This document shows positions 42,402 through 53,530 of a stretch of 64,000 nucleotides of DNA, piece by piece. Origin of the DNA: Podocnemis expansa (taxonomy: Eukaryota; Chordata; Testudines; Podocnemididae); contig ML681997.1 in assembly GCA_007922195.1 (NCBI GenBank), positions 12,412,142-12,476,141 of the forward strand. The letters run 5' to 3'. The translations under genes were made by a program, and so were the position numbers. Position 1 is the first letter of the stretch, and the number at the start of each line of letters is the position of its first letter. Under the pieces are notes generated by a model, which saw only the letters and a program-made list of their open reading frames with translations, searched no databases and was not told the origin of the DNA.

Positions 42402-44152
42402 TAAAACGGGGAGGAGGATCAGGGCAAAGATGGGCTTGGGAAGCAGCAGGGGATCTGGAACTTTTGGGGGGGAGAAATAGGAGGGTGGTTGTTCAATTGA
42501 GGAGGGGGAATCTGGGTGGGAGAAAACGGGGGGGTGGTTGTTCAACTGGGGAGGGGGAATCTGGGTGGGGGGTGTGTGAACATTGGAGGGTTGGGAGAGC
42601 TGTATTGGGCCCATGGCCTGCTGTGCCACAGCATTCCCCAAGGCTGCCCCAGGTCCGGGATGCCTGCGGCGAGTGACTCCAGGCTCCCCCTGGGGAACTC
42701 CCTGAGCTTCTGGGGGGGCCAGGTACCCCATAATGCACCACAGGCTTCCCACGACATCCTGCACAGCTACACTGAGGGCCTGTATCACATCGCTCTGCTG
42801 CTCCATCGCCAGGCTCTGCTGCTGCAGTGCTGCAACTACATGCTTGTCTGCATCAGCTGCCTGCTGAAGTTGCTGGATGGCGACAGCCTGGCGGCTGGCT
42901 AGCTGCTCCCGCCATGCCTGGCTGGACTCCTCCGCTCCCTGGCTGAGCTTGAGGAGCCTCTCCAGAATCTTGTACAAGGTCCTGTGGGCCCTCCTCCTCC
43001 TCCAGGCAGTGGCTGGTGGGCTCCCAAGGGCAGGGTGGTGGGTGTTTCTGCAAGTTGCTGGAGGGAAGGAGAAACCAGCATTAGCCCCTCAGCCTATTGG
43101 CCTTAGCTGTGTGCATCTTGTCAGCTGCAAATACCTCTGCCCCAACTGTCCACAGGCAGCCTAAACTGTGTCTGTGGGACAGTACCCTGAAGGTGCATAT
43201 GGCCTCGTGGTGCCCACTGTGGTGGGCATCAGTGAGACTGGTCTTGTCACGAGGAGTCTCCCAAGGCCACGTGTCAGCAATGTGGACAGCATGCTGTCTG
43301 CCCTTGATGCCACCACATGTGGTCACTGCCACCTCCACAATCTGCAACCTCCACCGTGCATGGGTCTCGGACCCTGGTGCCACATGTCCCTTGGCTGGTG
43401 GGAGGGTCTGTGCACCCACCCTCGCCCAGTGCCCTGCCTGTCCCTGGGTCATGCCCCTGCAGCAGCCATGCCACAGGCAGGCTTGGCCCAGCCTGTATGG
43501 AGCGGGGAGGAACACTCACCAACACGCACTATAAGGTTTGCCTGGAAGTCCCCTCCTTGGGATCCAGCTCCATGAGGGGAGCCTCTGATGTCTCCCCACC
43601 TTCCTCCTCCTCCTCCTCCTCAGGGTTGGCTGTCCCATGCTCCTGTGCTGGGAACAGCTCAGGGCTGGATGGCTGGGCTTTGGTAGGTGATTCACTCCCA
43701 GGCTGGCTGGTGTTGCCCATGTCCAGCGACACCTCACTGTCTGAGGGGCCTCGCACAGGGGATGTGGCCCTGGGGGTGGGCTCTCCTGAGTCCATGGCCC
43801 TGCCTGGGAAGCTGCTGGGCTCCTCCCCCAGGAATGCATGCAGATCCTCATAAAAGGCACAGGTGGCCATGCTGCATGCCCCCTGCAGCTGCCTCGCTTC
43901 CCTGGTCCAGGTGTAGTGCTGATGCAGGACTTTAATCTCAGCCTGCACCTGCTTGGTGCTGCGGTGGTACCCTTTGCCTGACATTTCTGTTGCAATGTCA
44001 GCATATATGTGATGGTTCCAGTGCCTTGTCCAGAACCGTGCACAGATGTCTTCTATGCCCCAGATGCCTATGAGGCATCAAACCTCATTGGGGGTCCATG
44101 CAGGAGCCCTCTGATGCTGCAAGGCGGAGCTGGCAGCAGAAGGCTCAACCAT
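42390..44152 (-). pseudogene. Harbinger Myb/SANT-like accessory protein, one premature stop
   Basis: The minus-strand ATG at 44152 starts a frame with RAPAWTPNEV, then a TGA at 44080-44078, then the rest of a Myb/SANT trihelix domain: IGIWGIEDICARFWTRHW, then YADIATEMSGKGYHRSTKQV and AEIKVLHQHYTWTREARQLQ, to about 43890. The stop sits where a CGA is likely in the ancestor (CpG decay). A Ser/Pro-rich linker and a run of Glu follow (about 43600-43620). The frame closes near 43529. A gtgagtg donor near 43520 and an acceptor with a good pyrimidine tract (tttctccttccctccag, about 43060) suggest an intron of ~460 bp. The second exon (about 43059-42390) encodes a Gln-rich helical region (QLASRQAVAIQQLQQAADAD). 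Its family partner is the transposase, which it is known to help bind DNA and enter the nucleus. Confidence 0.82.
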
Positions 44153-44494
44153 GCCTTTAGGCTGTGGCTGCAGCATGCTGTCTTTCCCAAAGCACAGGGC
44201 TTCCTGCTTCCTGAGGGCAGTGCACCCTGAGAAGAAGGTCAGAAAGGCGTTATTTCGATTTTACCGTTAAACAGAAATAACACATCCGCATGGTGTTATT
44301 TTGATTTAATGGAATCTAAATGACCATCATATTGATCTTAACCCTGGTTTTGTTAGGTCAATATGATGACCCTTAGACTGAAATGATGGGGCTTATCATT
44401 TTGATTTAAGAAAACATCATCTGGATGTAATAGTGGTTGAATCGATATAACGCTGGTTATATCGATTCAACCACTGTGTGTGGACATACCCTGA

Positions 44495-45600
44495 GTGAAC
44501 AAAACTCTGGTTTCTGTGGGAGCTAGTTAGGCCCCAGATGAATATCTCCTCACCATGCTTCAGTTCTGCAGAGCCATGTGTGCCTGTACAAATTGACCTG
44601 GTACCCCACTGCACGGTCACCATGCTGTTATGAATGAACTCCACCACTGGCATTCACAAGTGTCCAAGCCTGGGTCTGGATAGACTTTAGTCATTGTTTC
44701 CAGCTCCAGGGCATATTCCCTGGCTCAATCCAATGCCTTTACTTGGGCTGTGGGACTCCACAAGCCAGAGGCCCTAAGCCCTGACATACAATGCCTCAGT
44801 CACCTGAGCCCTCCCATGTGACAAGAGAAGGGTGTGATTCCCCTGTCATGTACGCTAGCTCATGCTAGCTCGGGTGAGTGTGAGCAGCAGTGTAGGCATG
44901 AGTGCACAGAAATCCTATGCTGAGTGCACATCAGCCAGTTCGAGGCAGGATTGTATTCAGCACGGCTCCTCCATGCCTCCACTGCTGCTACCCTTCGTAC
45001 TACCATGGCTGCCCTACCACTCACAGTCCTGCGAGTTCCAGGCGACCTGGCACGGGTATGCATACGCAAGAAGGAGAATCACAGCCCCGAGCTTACACTC
45101 TAAACACAGCCATGGTGCAGCCATAGGGTAAGTATTTCAGTGAGGTGTCAAATGCCTTTTCTGGGCCAGCTGTCTGGAGATCCTTGAGCACATCCAGGCC
45201 TTTCGCAGTTAGTATCTGACACTTGCACACAGAGAACAAGACAGAGTCATAATTCAACTCGCATGTCACACTGCCACAGTCCCATTAGCTTATCTGCTTT
45301 TCTATTCTCCATGGTGAGTGTATCGGCAGATGTGTCTTTTAGGCTTGTGGCACTGATGTACTTTGCTTTCAATGCAGAAGGCCTCCAGCCACATCATCAG
45401 CTGCCTTTCAGCTTTCCAGCTGCTTCATTTCCGCATACCCCAGACACCTCGTCTATCTCTCTTGAGCTTGAGACAGGTGACCTGACAACTGCTATGAACA
45501 CAATACAGAGTGTGCTGACACAGTGATCTATGCTAGCACCTCACAGACAATATCCTTGTGGCAGCCGGGAAGGAAGACCATCATCATAAACGGTATCCAT
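44495..45600. other. No recognisable feature
   Basis: Unique-looking sequence. Nothing supportable. Confidence 0.5.
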
Positions 45601-45605
45601 GTCAG

Positions 45606-45752
45606 TGCTGCATTGTAGCTGTGTCAATCCCAGGGTAACAGAGAGCTAAGATGGGGAGGTAATACCTTTTTTTTTTTTTTAACCAACGGTTGCTGATTAG
45701 AGAGAAAATCTTTGGAACTACATAGAGTTTTTCTCCAGGTCTGAGAAAGGTA
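45606..45752 (-). repeat. Second PLE-associated tail family
   Basis: The text ttgtagctgtgtcaatccca, gggtaacagagagctaagat, ggggaggtaataccttt, a T-run, ggttgctgattagagagaaa and ctccaggtctgagaaaggta corresponds, antisense, to the other turtle tail whose parts lie at 15500-15700 and 16937-17000. Confidence 0.75.
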
Positions 45753-46205
45753 CAGCTGGAATTCTGGCAATGGGGACTATATGCCATCATTTTAACCTCC
45801 TCTTTTCAGATGCTCAGATCTTCCTGTAATGAGCATCTTTCAGATGGGAGTGTTCATCCCGGGACCAGCACACCTCTGGGGAACAGTGTTTACTTTGGGC
45901 AGCCAAGCACTCTGCTTTGGCACCACACATTGGGAAATGAGGGCCCTGCTGCCCCAGCTACTTCAGATTCTTTCATCTTTCTGTGGCAAGATCATGGGTC
46001 AGCATGGTCTCCCCATTCACTACAATCTGTTCTTTTAGTTTTTCTTTTCATAGTTCATTGGTTAGCTTAATTGTGTCTGTGCCCCTTTTGGCCTGTCTGG
46101 TCAGCCAATATCTGGGGCCTCGAGGGCTGTTTCTGTTAGGAAGAGGGATCAGTGGTATAAGCTGGATTTATTCTTTGGTGTAATCCTGTTTATTTTCAAA
46201 AACTA
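45753..46205. other. No recognisable feature
   Basis: Unique-looking sequence. Nothing supportable. Confidence 0.45.
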
Positions 46206-46207
46206 GG

Positions 46208-46303
46208 CAAAGTCCTGTTGTGTGGCACTTTTAAAGACTAACAAATTTATTTATTGCATGAGCTGTTGGGTGAGAAATCTCACTTCATCAGATGCTTGAA
46301 GTT
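46208..46303 (-). repeat. PLE 3'-tail copy, single arm
   Basis: The copy reads aaagtcctgttgtgtggcac, ttttaaagactaacaaattt, atttattgcatgagctgttg and cacttcatcagatgcttgaa. It lacks the outermost tail segment. Confidence 0.85.
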
Positions 46304-47367
46304 TCCTTGCTCAGAAATCCCCAAGTCTGTCTCTTCAGTGAACTCTGTGCTAAGCAGCTCTGCTTCTTCTCAGTGTCACACCTGTTTCTCTGGAGTTTTG
46401 CTCCAACACACACATACAGCTTATGAAAAGCAAACTTCTATCTTCAGTATGGACAGCTGCAGACCACCAGGCTTAGATCAACTCGGGCCTAGCCATGCAT
46501 CCTCATGCCTTGATGACAGCCTCCTAGGATGACAAGATGCCCCAGTTTTACAGGAACAGTCAGTCTCAATATTTGGGACTTTGTCTTATATAGACTGTCT
46601 ATTATGCTCCTCCGCCCTCCCAATTTTTCACACCTCCTATCTGGTCACCTACAGCCTCCATTCTTTCCAGCTGCCTAACCTGATTTTTCCTTCCACTGAA
46701 AACTTCAAGGACAGGAACTTTTCACTCTCATTGTCTTTAATGAGGTCTGTGATTGTCTTTGGAACAAAGATCCATGTATAGTAGCCATTTGCACCTTTCA
46801 GCATCGGTGTGCCCTATGTCCAACAGACATCTACTGCTGAGTTTGTGCCAGAGAGACTCCTTCAACCCTTTGGCTTGATTCTTGTATGTTAACAAGCACC
46901 TGGATGAAGCAAGCACATGCATGCTCCCTGAAACCAAAGCAAGGCGGCAGGTGTACATTAAAGTCCATCAGTTCTGACCATGCTAGCAGTTTGTTATTCA
47001 GCTTCAGGCAGTTCATTGTTGCTCTGGCCCTTAGCCCTGTGCAACTTCAGTAGCTGGAGGAATGTTTCAAAACTTTCAGGAAGGAATGGGATGTGCTGCT
47101 GTACCAGTCCTTCTCAACTGCTATGGAGACAGCATGGTGAAATTCCATTGTTACTGTGCCTTGACCCCTTTACAGGCCTACTGAATATTCCCAGCCTCTG
47201 CATCTGTGTCTAATCAAATCCTATTTGTGGTGAAGACAATAACCTTAAAGGTTACTATCTTTAAGCAGCATGCTTTTGAAGGAAAGTATATGGTAATTAA
47301 AGGTGGTAACCAAAGGAACTGCAAGATCCAGAATGCACTCCAGGGCCACTGTACCCGATGGCGCATC
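46304..47367. other. No recognisable feature
   Basis: Unique-looking sequence. Nothing supportable. Confidence 0.5.
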
Positions 47368-47379
47368 CTTGCTGGAGTC

Positions 47380-47580
47380 AACAAACAAGGAATCTGGTGG
47401 CACTTCTAAAGACTAATGAATTCTTTTTAGCGCATGAGCTTTCATGGGAGAAAATCCCACTGATGAAGTGAGACTTTGCCCATGAAAGCTCACATGATAA
47501 ATAAATCTGTCAGTTTTTAAGTGCCATCAGACTCCTTCTTTATTTTCCAGAACTAGACTAACATGGTTACCCCTTTGGAA
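47380..47580. mobile_element. Head-to-head inverted PLE-tail dimer (201 bp)
   Basis: The left arm runs from acaaacaaggaatctggtgg to gggagaaaatcccactg. It then joins the opposite arm at atgaagtgagactttgccca, which ends at gactaacatggttacccctttgga. The flanks cttgctggagtc (47368-47379) and cttgttggagca (47581-47592) match at 9 of 12, consistent with an aged 12-bp TSD like those at 3545 and 13502. Confidence 0.85.
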
Positions 47581-47867
47581 CTTGTTGGAGCACAAAGCTG
47601 GATGTAATGTTAACCCTCGAGGGCTCTACCCTGTATAGTGAAGGTTCAGAAAGTCAGGCACGCAAGTTCAAAGTAGCATGATGGGAAGGATGGAGAGCAT
47701 GGGTGAATTCAGTCTATCACTAATGAGCAAGCTGCTGTGATGGACAGCAGGAATCCCAGTCCATAACTGAAGCTCTGAGGTTTTACAGCAATATGAATCA
47801 TAAACAACATTAATAATCAATAATAACTCTCCTGCCCTGGTAGTAGGAGACAGAAGAAAGAAGGAAG

Positions 47868-47986
47868 CATAGCATTGCAGAAATGTGGGGCTGGAAGGGA
47901 CCTTGATAGGTCATTGAGTCCAGCCCCCTCCCCACTTCCTACCCCCTCACGCCTACCCCTGAGCAAAGGCCCTGACCCTTCCTGGT
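47868..47986 (-). mobile_element. CR1 LINE 3' end fragment, antisense
   Basis: The text gcatagcattgcagaaatgt, ggggctggaagggaccttga and aggtcattgagtccagcccc is the complement of the conserved CR1 3' UTR end. It stops at the MITE-like segment that follows. Confidence 0.8.
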
Positions 47987-48152
47987 TCTAAAGTTGACTT
48001 AAAAGCTTAAGTCAACTTTCAGGGCAGGTTTTATTAAGTTGACTTAAGCAAGTGCTTAAGCCAAATTAATAAATTCTAATTGTGGCCAGGGAGTTCCTTA
48101 GGTCAACTTAAAGCAGGTTAAGTCGACCTAAGGCTCCAGTGTAGACATACGC
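47987..48152. mobile_element. Harbinger MITE fragment, AAGTCGACTT motif type
   Basis: The segment carries several TTAAGTTGACTTAAG and GTTAAGTCGACCTAA motifs and a right terminus (ggctccagtgtagacatac) matching the left end of 34045. The left terminus is missing. Confidence 0.8.
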
Positions 48153-48979
48153 TTTGACCAAAAGGGACAGACATGCTGGGGAACTCCACCTACAGCTCAG
48201 TACACGGGACTGTGCCCAAAATTGTTAACTGTTCTGATTTTATCAACAAGGTCAAAATATTTTATGTCTTTCTTAGACACCCCCCCCCCCATTATTAGAA
48301 GCCATGATTCTGGCTCAGATTCTGAGCCTTGTCTCCTGGCTTTGCAGCTAGGAGTCTGGAAATCCTGGGGGCCCTCAGGAATGGGATAGGCTCTGGCACA
48401 GCTCTGCCATGTGACTTACCCCAGTGTGGGGCCCCTATGGCTTCCAGACTCCTTGGCCAGCTGGACTGCACACAATAGTGGTAGTAAAACTGACAGGATT
48501 TCTGGTTAATGAGAACTTAAAACAGTTGAGTTCATTGTGAAGAAAACCGAACTTCAAAATGCCCAAACCAGAAACTTCAAATTTCAGTCTTGTTAGGTTG
48601 GTTGCCCCAACTACTCTTTTTGATGGCTCTTCCAGTACCTCACGTCTCTAACAGAAGTTAAGCAGACCTAATGCACCAGATTTATCTAATAAAAGACTGA
48701 GCTGTGCGTGTAGCTGTCACAGGCTGTCCCTCTCACCTCAGGATGGTCTGGGGCCAAATTGGTGTTTTTTGATTGCTTTGAGAAGGCAATACTGTTATAT
48801 ACATAGCTCTTGCAACTTGTATTCATATTTCATCTTCCACTCACCATATGCCAGAGGCCAACAATCTTGTTCTGTATGCATATATTCCAGAATTATTCAA
48901 AATAAATTAACAGGACAGATAGTGGATGCTGAAGAAAAGTTAGCATTCTTCAGGGTTACCACACCATAAAACTGGGATA
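48153..48979. other. No recognisable feature
   Basis: Short C-run at about 48280-48290. Otherwise unique-looking. Confidence 0.45.
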
Positions 48980-48987
48980 CCCTAGTC

Positions 48988-49174
48988 GAGGGGTGCCCAA
49001 ACTTATGGAAATCAAGAGCCACACAAGCTGATTATTAAACCTTCAAGAGCTGCACCAAGCCATATAGCCATATACTTTTACCTACTGAATTGATTTGCTG
49101 ATGTTCTTCCACTAGTGACACTTTTTCATTCAAGAGCCACATGCGGCTCCTGAGCCGCAGTTTGGCCACGCCTG
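48988..49174. mobile_element. Short non-autonomous hAT (187 bp), perfect 8-bp TSD
   Basis: The left GAGGGGTGCCCAAACT pairs with the complement of the right end, CAGGCGTGGCCAAACTGCGG. The octamer ccctagtc is repeated exactly at 48980-48987 and 49175-49182. The interior holds agagccacacaagctg- and agagccacatgcggctc-type repeats. Confidence 0.93.
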
Positions 49175-49182
49175 CCCTAGTC

Positions 49183-49813
49183 CTCTCTTCTATGTGGAAG
49201 TAAGTGGAATAGAAAATAACTGCAGTATCTCAGTAGTAACTGTAGGAAAATGCTGACTTATTAATAGAAATCACTTAACCTTGTTTGCCAATGAGAAGTT
49301 ATGTATATTTTTCTTTGTGTTAAGTTCCATTGCACTGCATCAAAGTGGCACACTGCACGTGCATAATGGCTTCCCATGTTATTTCCAGACCTTGATCTAC
49401 AGAATGTAAAGTGCCACTTATTGTAAAGTCCACACAATCAACGTGGCTTCTGTCATAGCTTTATGCAAGTTTGCTGTTCTCTTTTGATAAGCGCTGCATG
49501 TCAGAAGCCAGTGGGAAGCAAACCCTACATGCACAGTGTGCTCTCTTTTGTTAATTAGCTGAATAGGTGCATAATGTTTCCTGCTTAACTTCTGTAGACT
49601 AAGTCTGAGCTATTGCTACACTTTACAAAAGGGGGGAAATATTTCTCTAACCAGCCATGTTTCAAGATTGAAAGGTGATCAGAAATGAAAGCATAAGATG
49701 GAAATATACATTTATAAGCAATGCAATAGCAAATCAATGGTACTTCAAAGGCAAACGTGATACTTTCTCAGCCTCCAGGGCCAGACTCATGCTGCAGAGC
49801 ACTGCACTCCACA
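49183..49813. other. No recognisable feature
   Basis: Unique-looking sequence. Nothing supportable. Confidence 0.5.
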
Positions 49814-50527
49814 GCTATGTCTACACATAGAGGCTTATTTCGTGTTAAGTTAATTTGAAATAAGTTATTTCAAAATAAAATTGTTATTTTGAATTAACTT
49901 AACTTGAAATAAGGAAAAACACCAAATCGAAATAGCATGTCCTGACACAGGACTTGCTATTTCAAATCAGGAGAGGGGCAGCATGGGAGGTGTGGCAACA
50001 TGGCCCTGCAAGGAGGCCATGTTGCCAATCAATCCCTTGCCACTGGCTCTGCAGAGCCAGCAGCAGCGGAAAAAAGCCCCTGGGGTCAGAGATGGGGGGG
50101 AGCCCCTCCTCCCCACCGCTTCCCCGGCAGTGGGGCAGGGGGCAGAAGTCAGGGTGCCCGGTATCCCTGCCATTGGCCAGGTGGCAGGGGCTGAACTCTC
50201 CAGGCACCTGGTCCCTGACCAGGGTGCTGAGGGGGAGTGGCCCTTCCTCCTAGAGTGCCATGCACCCTGGGAGGAAGGTCAAAGCCTTGATTTGGAACAA
50301 TGTTGTTTCTAAACAAGGCGTCCAAACAGCCTTTTTTCGAAACAACCTGTCCACCTCAATGGCTGTTTTGAATTATACTAGGTTTAAACTATTCCAGTTC
50401 AAACTCTCTTGAATCGAAATGACGGAGCTCATCATTTCAATTCAAAAGAACGTCATGTGGACTAAAGATTTTTTAAATCGAAATAACCACTGTCATTTCA
50501 ATTTAAAACAGACATGTGGACACACCC
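49814..50527. mobile_element. Harbinger deletion derivative, ATTTCGAAAT motif type (714 bp)
   Basis: The ends GCTATGTCTACACATAG and the complement GGGTGTGTCCACATGTC are Harbinger termini. Next to the left end, aatagcatgtcctgacacag, gacttgctatttcaaatc and atgggaggtgtggcaacatgg follow the near-complete element at 40853-40928 step by step. Near the right end, atgcaccctgggaggaaggt matches 44221-44240. It is therefore an internally deleted relative, except that ATCGAT-type subterminal motifs are replaced by TTTCGAAA/AATCGAAAT types. The TSD is unclear. Confidence 0.85.
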
Positions 50528-51596
50528 TACAAGTTGCCCTGGTGGTTTCAGTGCTACTCAGCATAAGTAAGAGTTGTCAGGATCTGTGTTTAATTAAAGA
50601 AACCCAGATGATGAACTGTAATTAAGTGAAAATGATACAGCTACAGCCATAACTCTCTCACAACAGCAATAAGGAAAAATAAGCACCATCATATTTTATT
50701 CCTTGATATCCAGACTACTAATTCATCGAATCCCCTAAGTCAGACTGTCCTTGCTTTTGACCTCCCACCTATGGCATCTTTAATAAAACCAATACACTGT
50801 CAGCTCAAAAATGCTAATTAGTATGTGCTTCTTGAGAAACATAGGCCACCATGGATGCTTCCTTTGACTCTGTGAGCAATTCAAGGGGTGAGAGGAAATG
50901 AATCCACTCCAAGAGATGGAATTATTTCCCATGTTCCACGCCCCACCATTGGGTTTGCTGAGATTCTGTGTTGTCTTAAATATATCAAAGACTTTTTCTG
51001 ACTTTATCAGTAACTAAGTGACATTTTTGGATCCCTCTTCCATAAGTGAAGGACCAGACCAAGCACAGTGGAAACTGGATGCATACAACAGGAGAAAGAA
51101 GGACTAAAGAGTGGATCTAGTGATGTCTCTCTCCAACAGCCTTCACTGGGGCAAAATAGCATCAATAGTGCTTGGGTTATGCATGTATGCAAATTTCAGG
51201 TGGAAGCAGCTCACGCAAGTCACAAATGACTGAACCAGGGCTGCTGAACGCCTCAACTTTGGGCCAACCCTAAGCACAGAAAAATTTCAAGCTCTTTTTA
51301 GAAAAGTTACCCAACAGCAGAATTTTACAACAGAAGGCCCAATCCTTCTTTAACTACAGGCCTTTGGAGATCTCCTTAGTAATCAACTCAAGGGTTTATA
51401 TGCAGAGAATTGGAGCTTGATGGCATTTTGTATATACCTGCTTGAATGAGACAGGGTCCAAGAATTTCTCTCAAAAACATCTAAATTCCTTCTAAAAACA
51501 TACCTAACATCATTTATGAATAACAGCCCACGGCTCCCATCAACACAGTATTGCTGTAAACCCCACTCTGGGCAACCTACAGAAGCGATCAGACAG
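50528..51596. other. No recognisable feature
   Basis: Unique-looking sequence. Nothing supportable. Confidence 0.5.
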
Positions 51597-51599
51597 GAA

Positions 51600-51975
51600 G
51601 GCTATGTCTACACTAGCAATTAAGTTCAAATTAAGGAGGCTTAATTCAAACTAAATTAGCTCATGGCCACACTAGCCTTTCCCTAATTCATAGTAAGAAA
51701 TTCCTTAGTTCAAATTAACAAATGCTAGTTTGAACTAGTAAGTACCAATGGTTAGCTTGAGCTAGGTGCAGCAAAGCCTCAAACTAACCCTTAGTTTGAA
51801 CTAACAATGTGGACTAGTTCGACCTAACAGTTAGTTCAAACTAGTCCACATTGTTAGTTCAAACTAAGAAGCTGGTGATTAGTTCGAACTAACCTGAGGT
51901 TAGTTTGAACTAAGCTCAAAGTTATTAGTTCAAACTAACAAGTTTGAGCTAACTTTGGCTCGTGGAAACATAGCC
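51600..51975. mobile_element. Harbinger MITE, AGTTCGAACT motif type (376 bp)
   Basis: The left GGCTATGTCTACACTAGC and the complement of the right end, GGCTATGTTTCCACGAGCC, are matched termini. Both sides are flanked by GAA (51597-51599, 51976-51978), a perfect 3-bp TSD. The body is almost only TTAGTTCGAACTAA and its decayed forms (agtttgaact, agttcaaact) in both orientations. Confidence 0.9.
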
Positions 51976-51978
51976 GAA

Positions 51979-52941
51979 TTTGCTGGAGCAGAGAGCCTTA
52001 CCTCACCCCAGTCCTGCCAGGGTCTTGCCTGTCAGGACTGTTGTTACAGCGAACAAGCAGTGGAGAGAAGAAGAGCAGTGTGTCCTCTTTCTGCTGCTGT
52101 GCTCTTCTTGAAGTTAGGGAGTCTCCCAATTCTGTCTCTGTGAGCCTAGCTGAGCAGTTGCAGCACTTGCTTCTCCCCTCCCCTAGGTCTCCAAGAGTCA
52201 CGAAGCTGCAGGCAGCCCAGGGTGTGTAAAGGCAATTATAGGCCCTGAGCCTCACTTTTTTTCAGAGCAAGAGAGTCAGGGAAGATTCAGGGCAAGCAGT
52301 AAATGAGATGGAGGCCAAAGGCGCCAATGCAAATTTCACTTTCCTCTTGCAAATCTATTAAATTAGACGCCTCTTAATGAAGCATGGCTTAGCAGTTCCC
52401 CTTGAGCCACAGGGCCAGGAAGATAAGCAGCAGGAACCTGTCTCAATGATAGAGGCTTTGCTACAGACCTCAAGCCGTCTCCAGTCAAACGTAAGAGAGA
52501 AGCTCAAATGGATGCAACCAGGAACACTGGTATAACAACAGGCTTGGAGCTCAAGGCAGCCCTTCACACTGGCCTGGCTCACCTTACGGCATCTCCTCCA
52601 ATTGGCCCCCAATTAAGCATGCTCATAGGTCTCTCCAGGGACAGTCAGAGCCTAGCTGGATAACATGGCAAAGCTCTCTTAAAGGATGTTAATTCCTCCC
52701 ACCCCTACCCTCCCATGTGTCTCCAGGGAAATACACAAATACAAGTGCTTTGCTGTGACCAGATATGCCCGGCTATTTAAAGTAATGTAGAAAGAATGAT
52801 TTGGCTGAAGTAGAAATGTCCTGGATCAGAATAACTTCCTTCCCCATTGACTTCAGTGCATTGGAATAAGTGAAACCAAGGGGGGCGGGGAATGACGATT
52901 GTTTATAGCTGATCATACTTTTCAGGCCATATCTGAGAATC
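51979..52941. other. No recognisable feature
   Basis: Unique-looking sequence between two MITEs. Confidence 0.5.
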
Positions 52942-52944
52942 ATA

Positions 52945-53329
52945 GGCTATGTCCACACATACATCATTATTTGGAAATAAAGTGCTTATTTCAAAATAAG
53001 TTAATTCGAATTAAGAAAATGTTGATTCGAATTAAGGGAAAGCCTGCTTTCGAAACAGCTGTTATTTCGAAATAGTTATTTCAAAATAAGGCCATTTGGA
53101 CATGTTGTTTCGAAACAACATGTCCAAACGGCGTTATTTCGAAATAACCATTTTGAAATAACAGCTGTTTCGAAACGAATGGGGTTTAAGCTGTTTTGAA
53201 ATGACGGTTCTTATTTCAAAATGACAGAGCCTGTCATTTCGAAATAAGAAAATCTCGTGTGGACAGTCAGTTTTTTATTTCAAAACAACCAGTGTTGTTT
53301 CAAAATAAAAGACTCATGTGGACATACCC
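52945..53329. mobile_element. Harbinger MITE, ATTTCGAAAT motif type (385 bp)
   Basis: The left GGCTATGTCCACACATAC and the complement of the right end, GGGTATGTCCACATGAG, are matched termini. Both sides carry ATA (52942-52944, 53330-53332), a perfect TSD. The first 18 bases are identical to those of the near-complete element at 40728. The interior has ATTTCGAAAT, GTTTCGAAAC and AATTCGAATTAA motifs. There is a palindrome around 53095-53125 (ttgtttcgaaacaaca). Confidence 0.92.
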
Positions 53330-53394
53330 ATAAAGTCTTAAATGTGACTGCATTTCATCCTGCAATGATGTGCATGAGTCCATAAAAACCATCC

Positions 53395-53530
53395 CACGTT
53401 ACCAAGACTTTATTTATTCTTCTCTAAAATGGGTGACATTCCTTCCTCTCAATGCTTTTGTGAGGCTTAAAGTGCTTTGAGATCCTCAGATCACATGGCC
53501 TTGGAAATGGAAAATATTATTATTGTGGTA
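53395..53530 (+). repeat. MIR-like SINE remnant (3' half)
   Basis: The blocks ctctaaaatgggtgacattc, ttttgtgaggcttaaagtgc and tttgagatcctcagat, followed by gaaatggaaaatattattat, match the 3' half of CORE-SINE/MIR-type repeats. Confidence 0.6.

Larger units (their letters stand above)
40728..44491. mobile_element. Near-complete PIF/Harbinger transposon (3.76 kb), two convergent genes
   Basis: The left GGCTATGTCCACACATAC and the complement of the right end, GGGTATGTCCACACACAG, are matched termini. The flanking trinucleotides TAA (40725-40727) and TGA (44492-44494) fit a decayed 3-bp TSD. Subterminal zones carry AAATCGATTTAA motifs (left 40753-40830, right 44435-44475). It holds a + strand DDE transposase and a - strand Myb/SANT protein, the standard Harbinger pair, meeting tail to tail near 42.36 kb. 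Both genes are broken, so the element is inactive. An internal hairpin at 40851-40893 is shared with its MITE relatives. Confidence 0.9.

Noticed and set aside
43600..43625. Trinucleotide repeat as a separate microsatellite
   Set aside because: It encodes the run of Glu in the acidic linker of the Harbinger Myb/SANT protein and is part of that gene.
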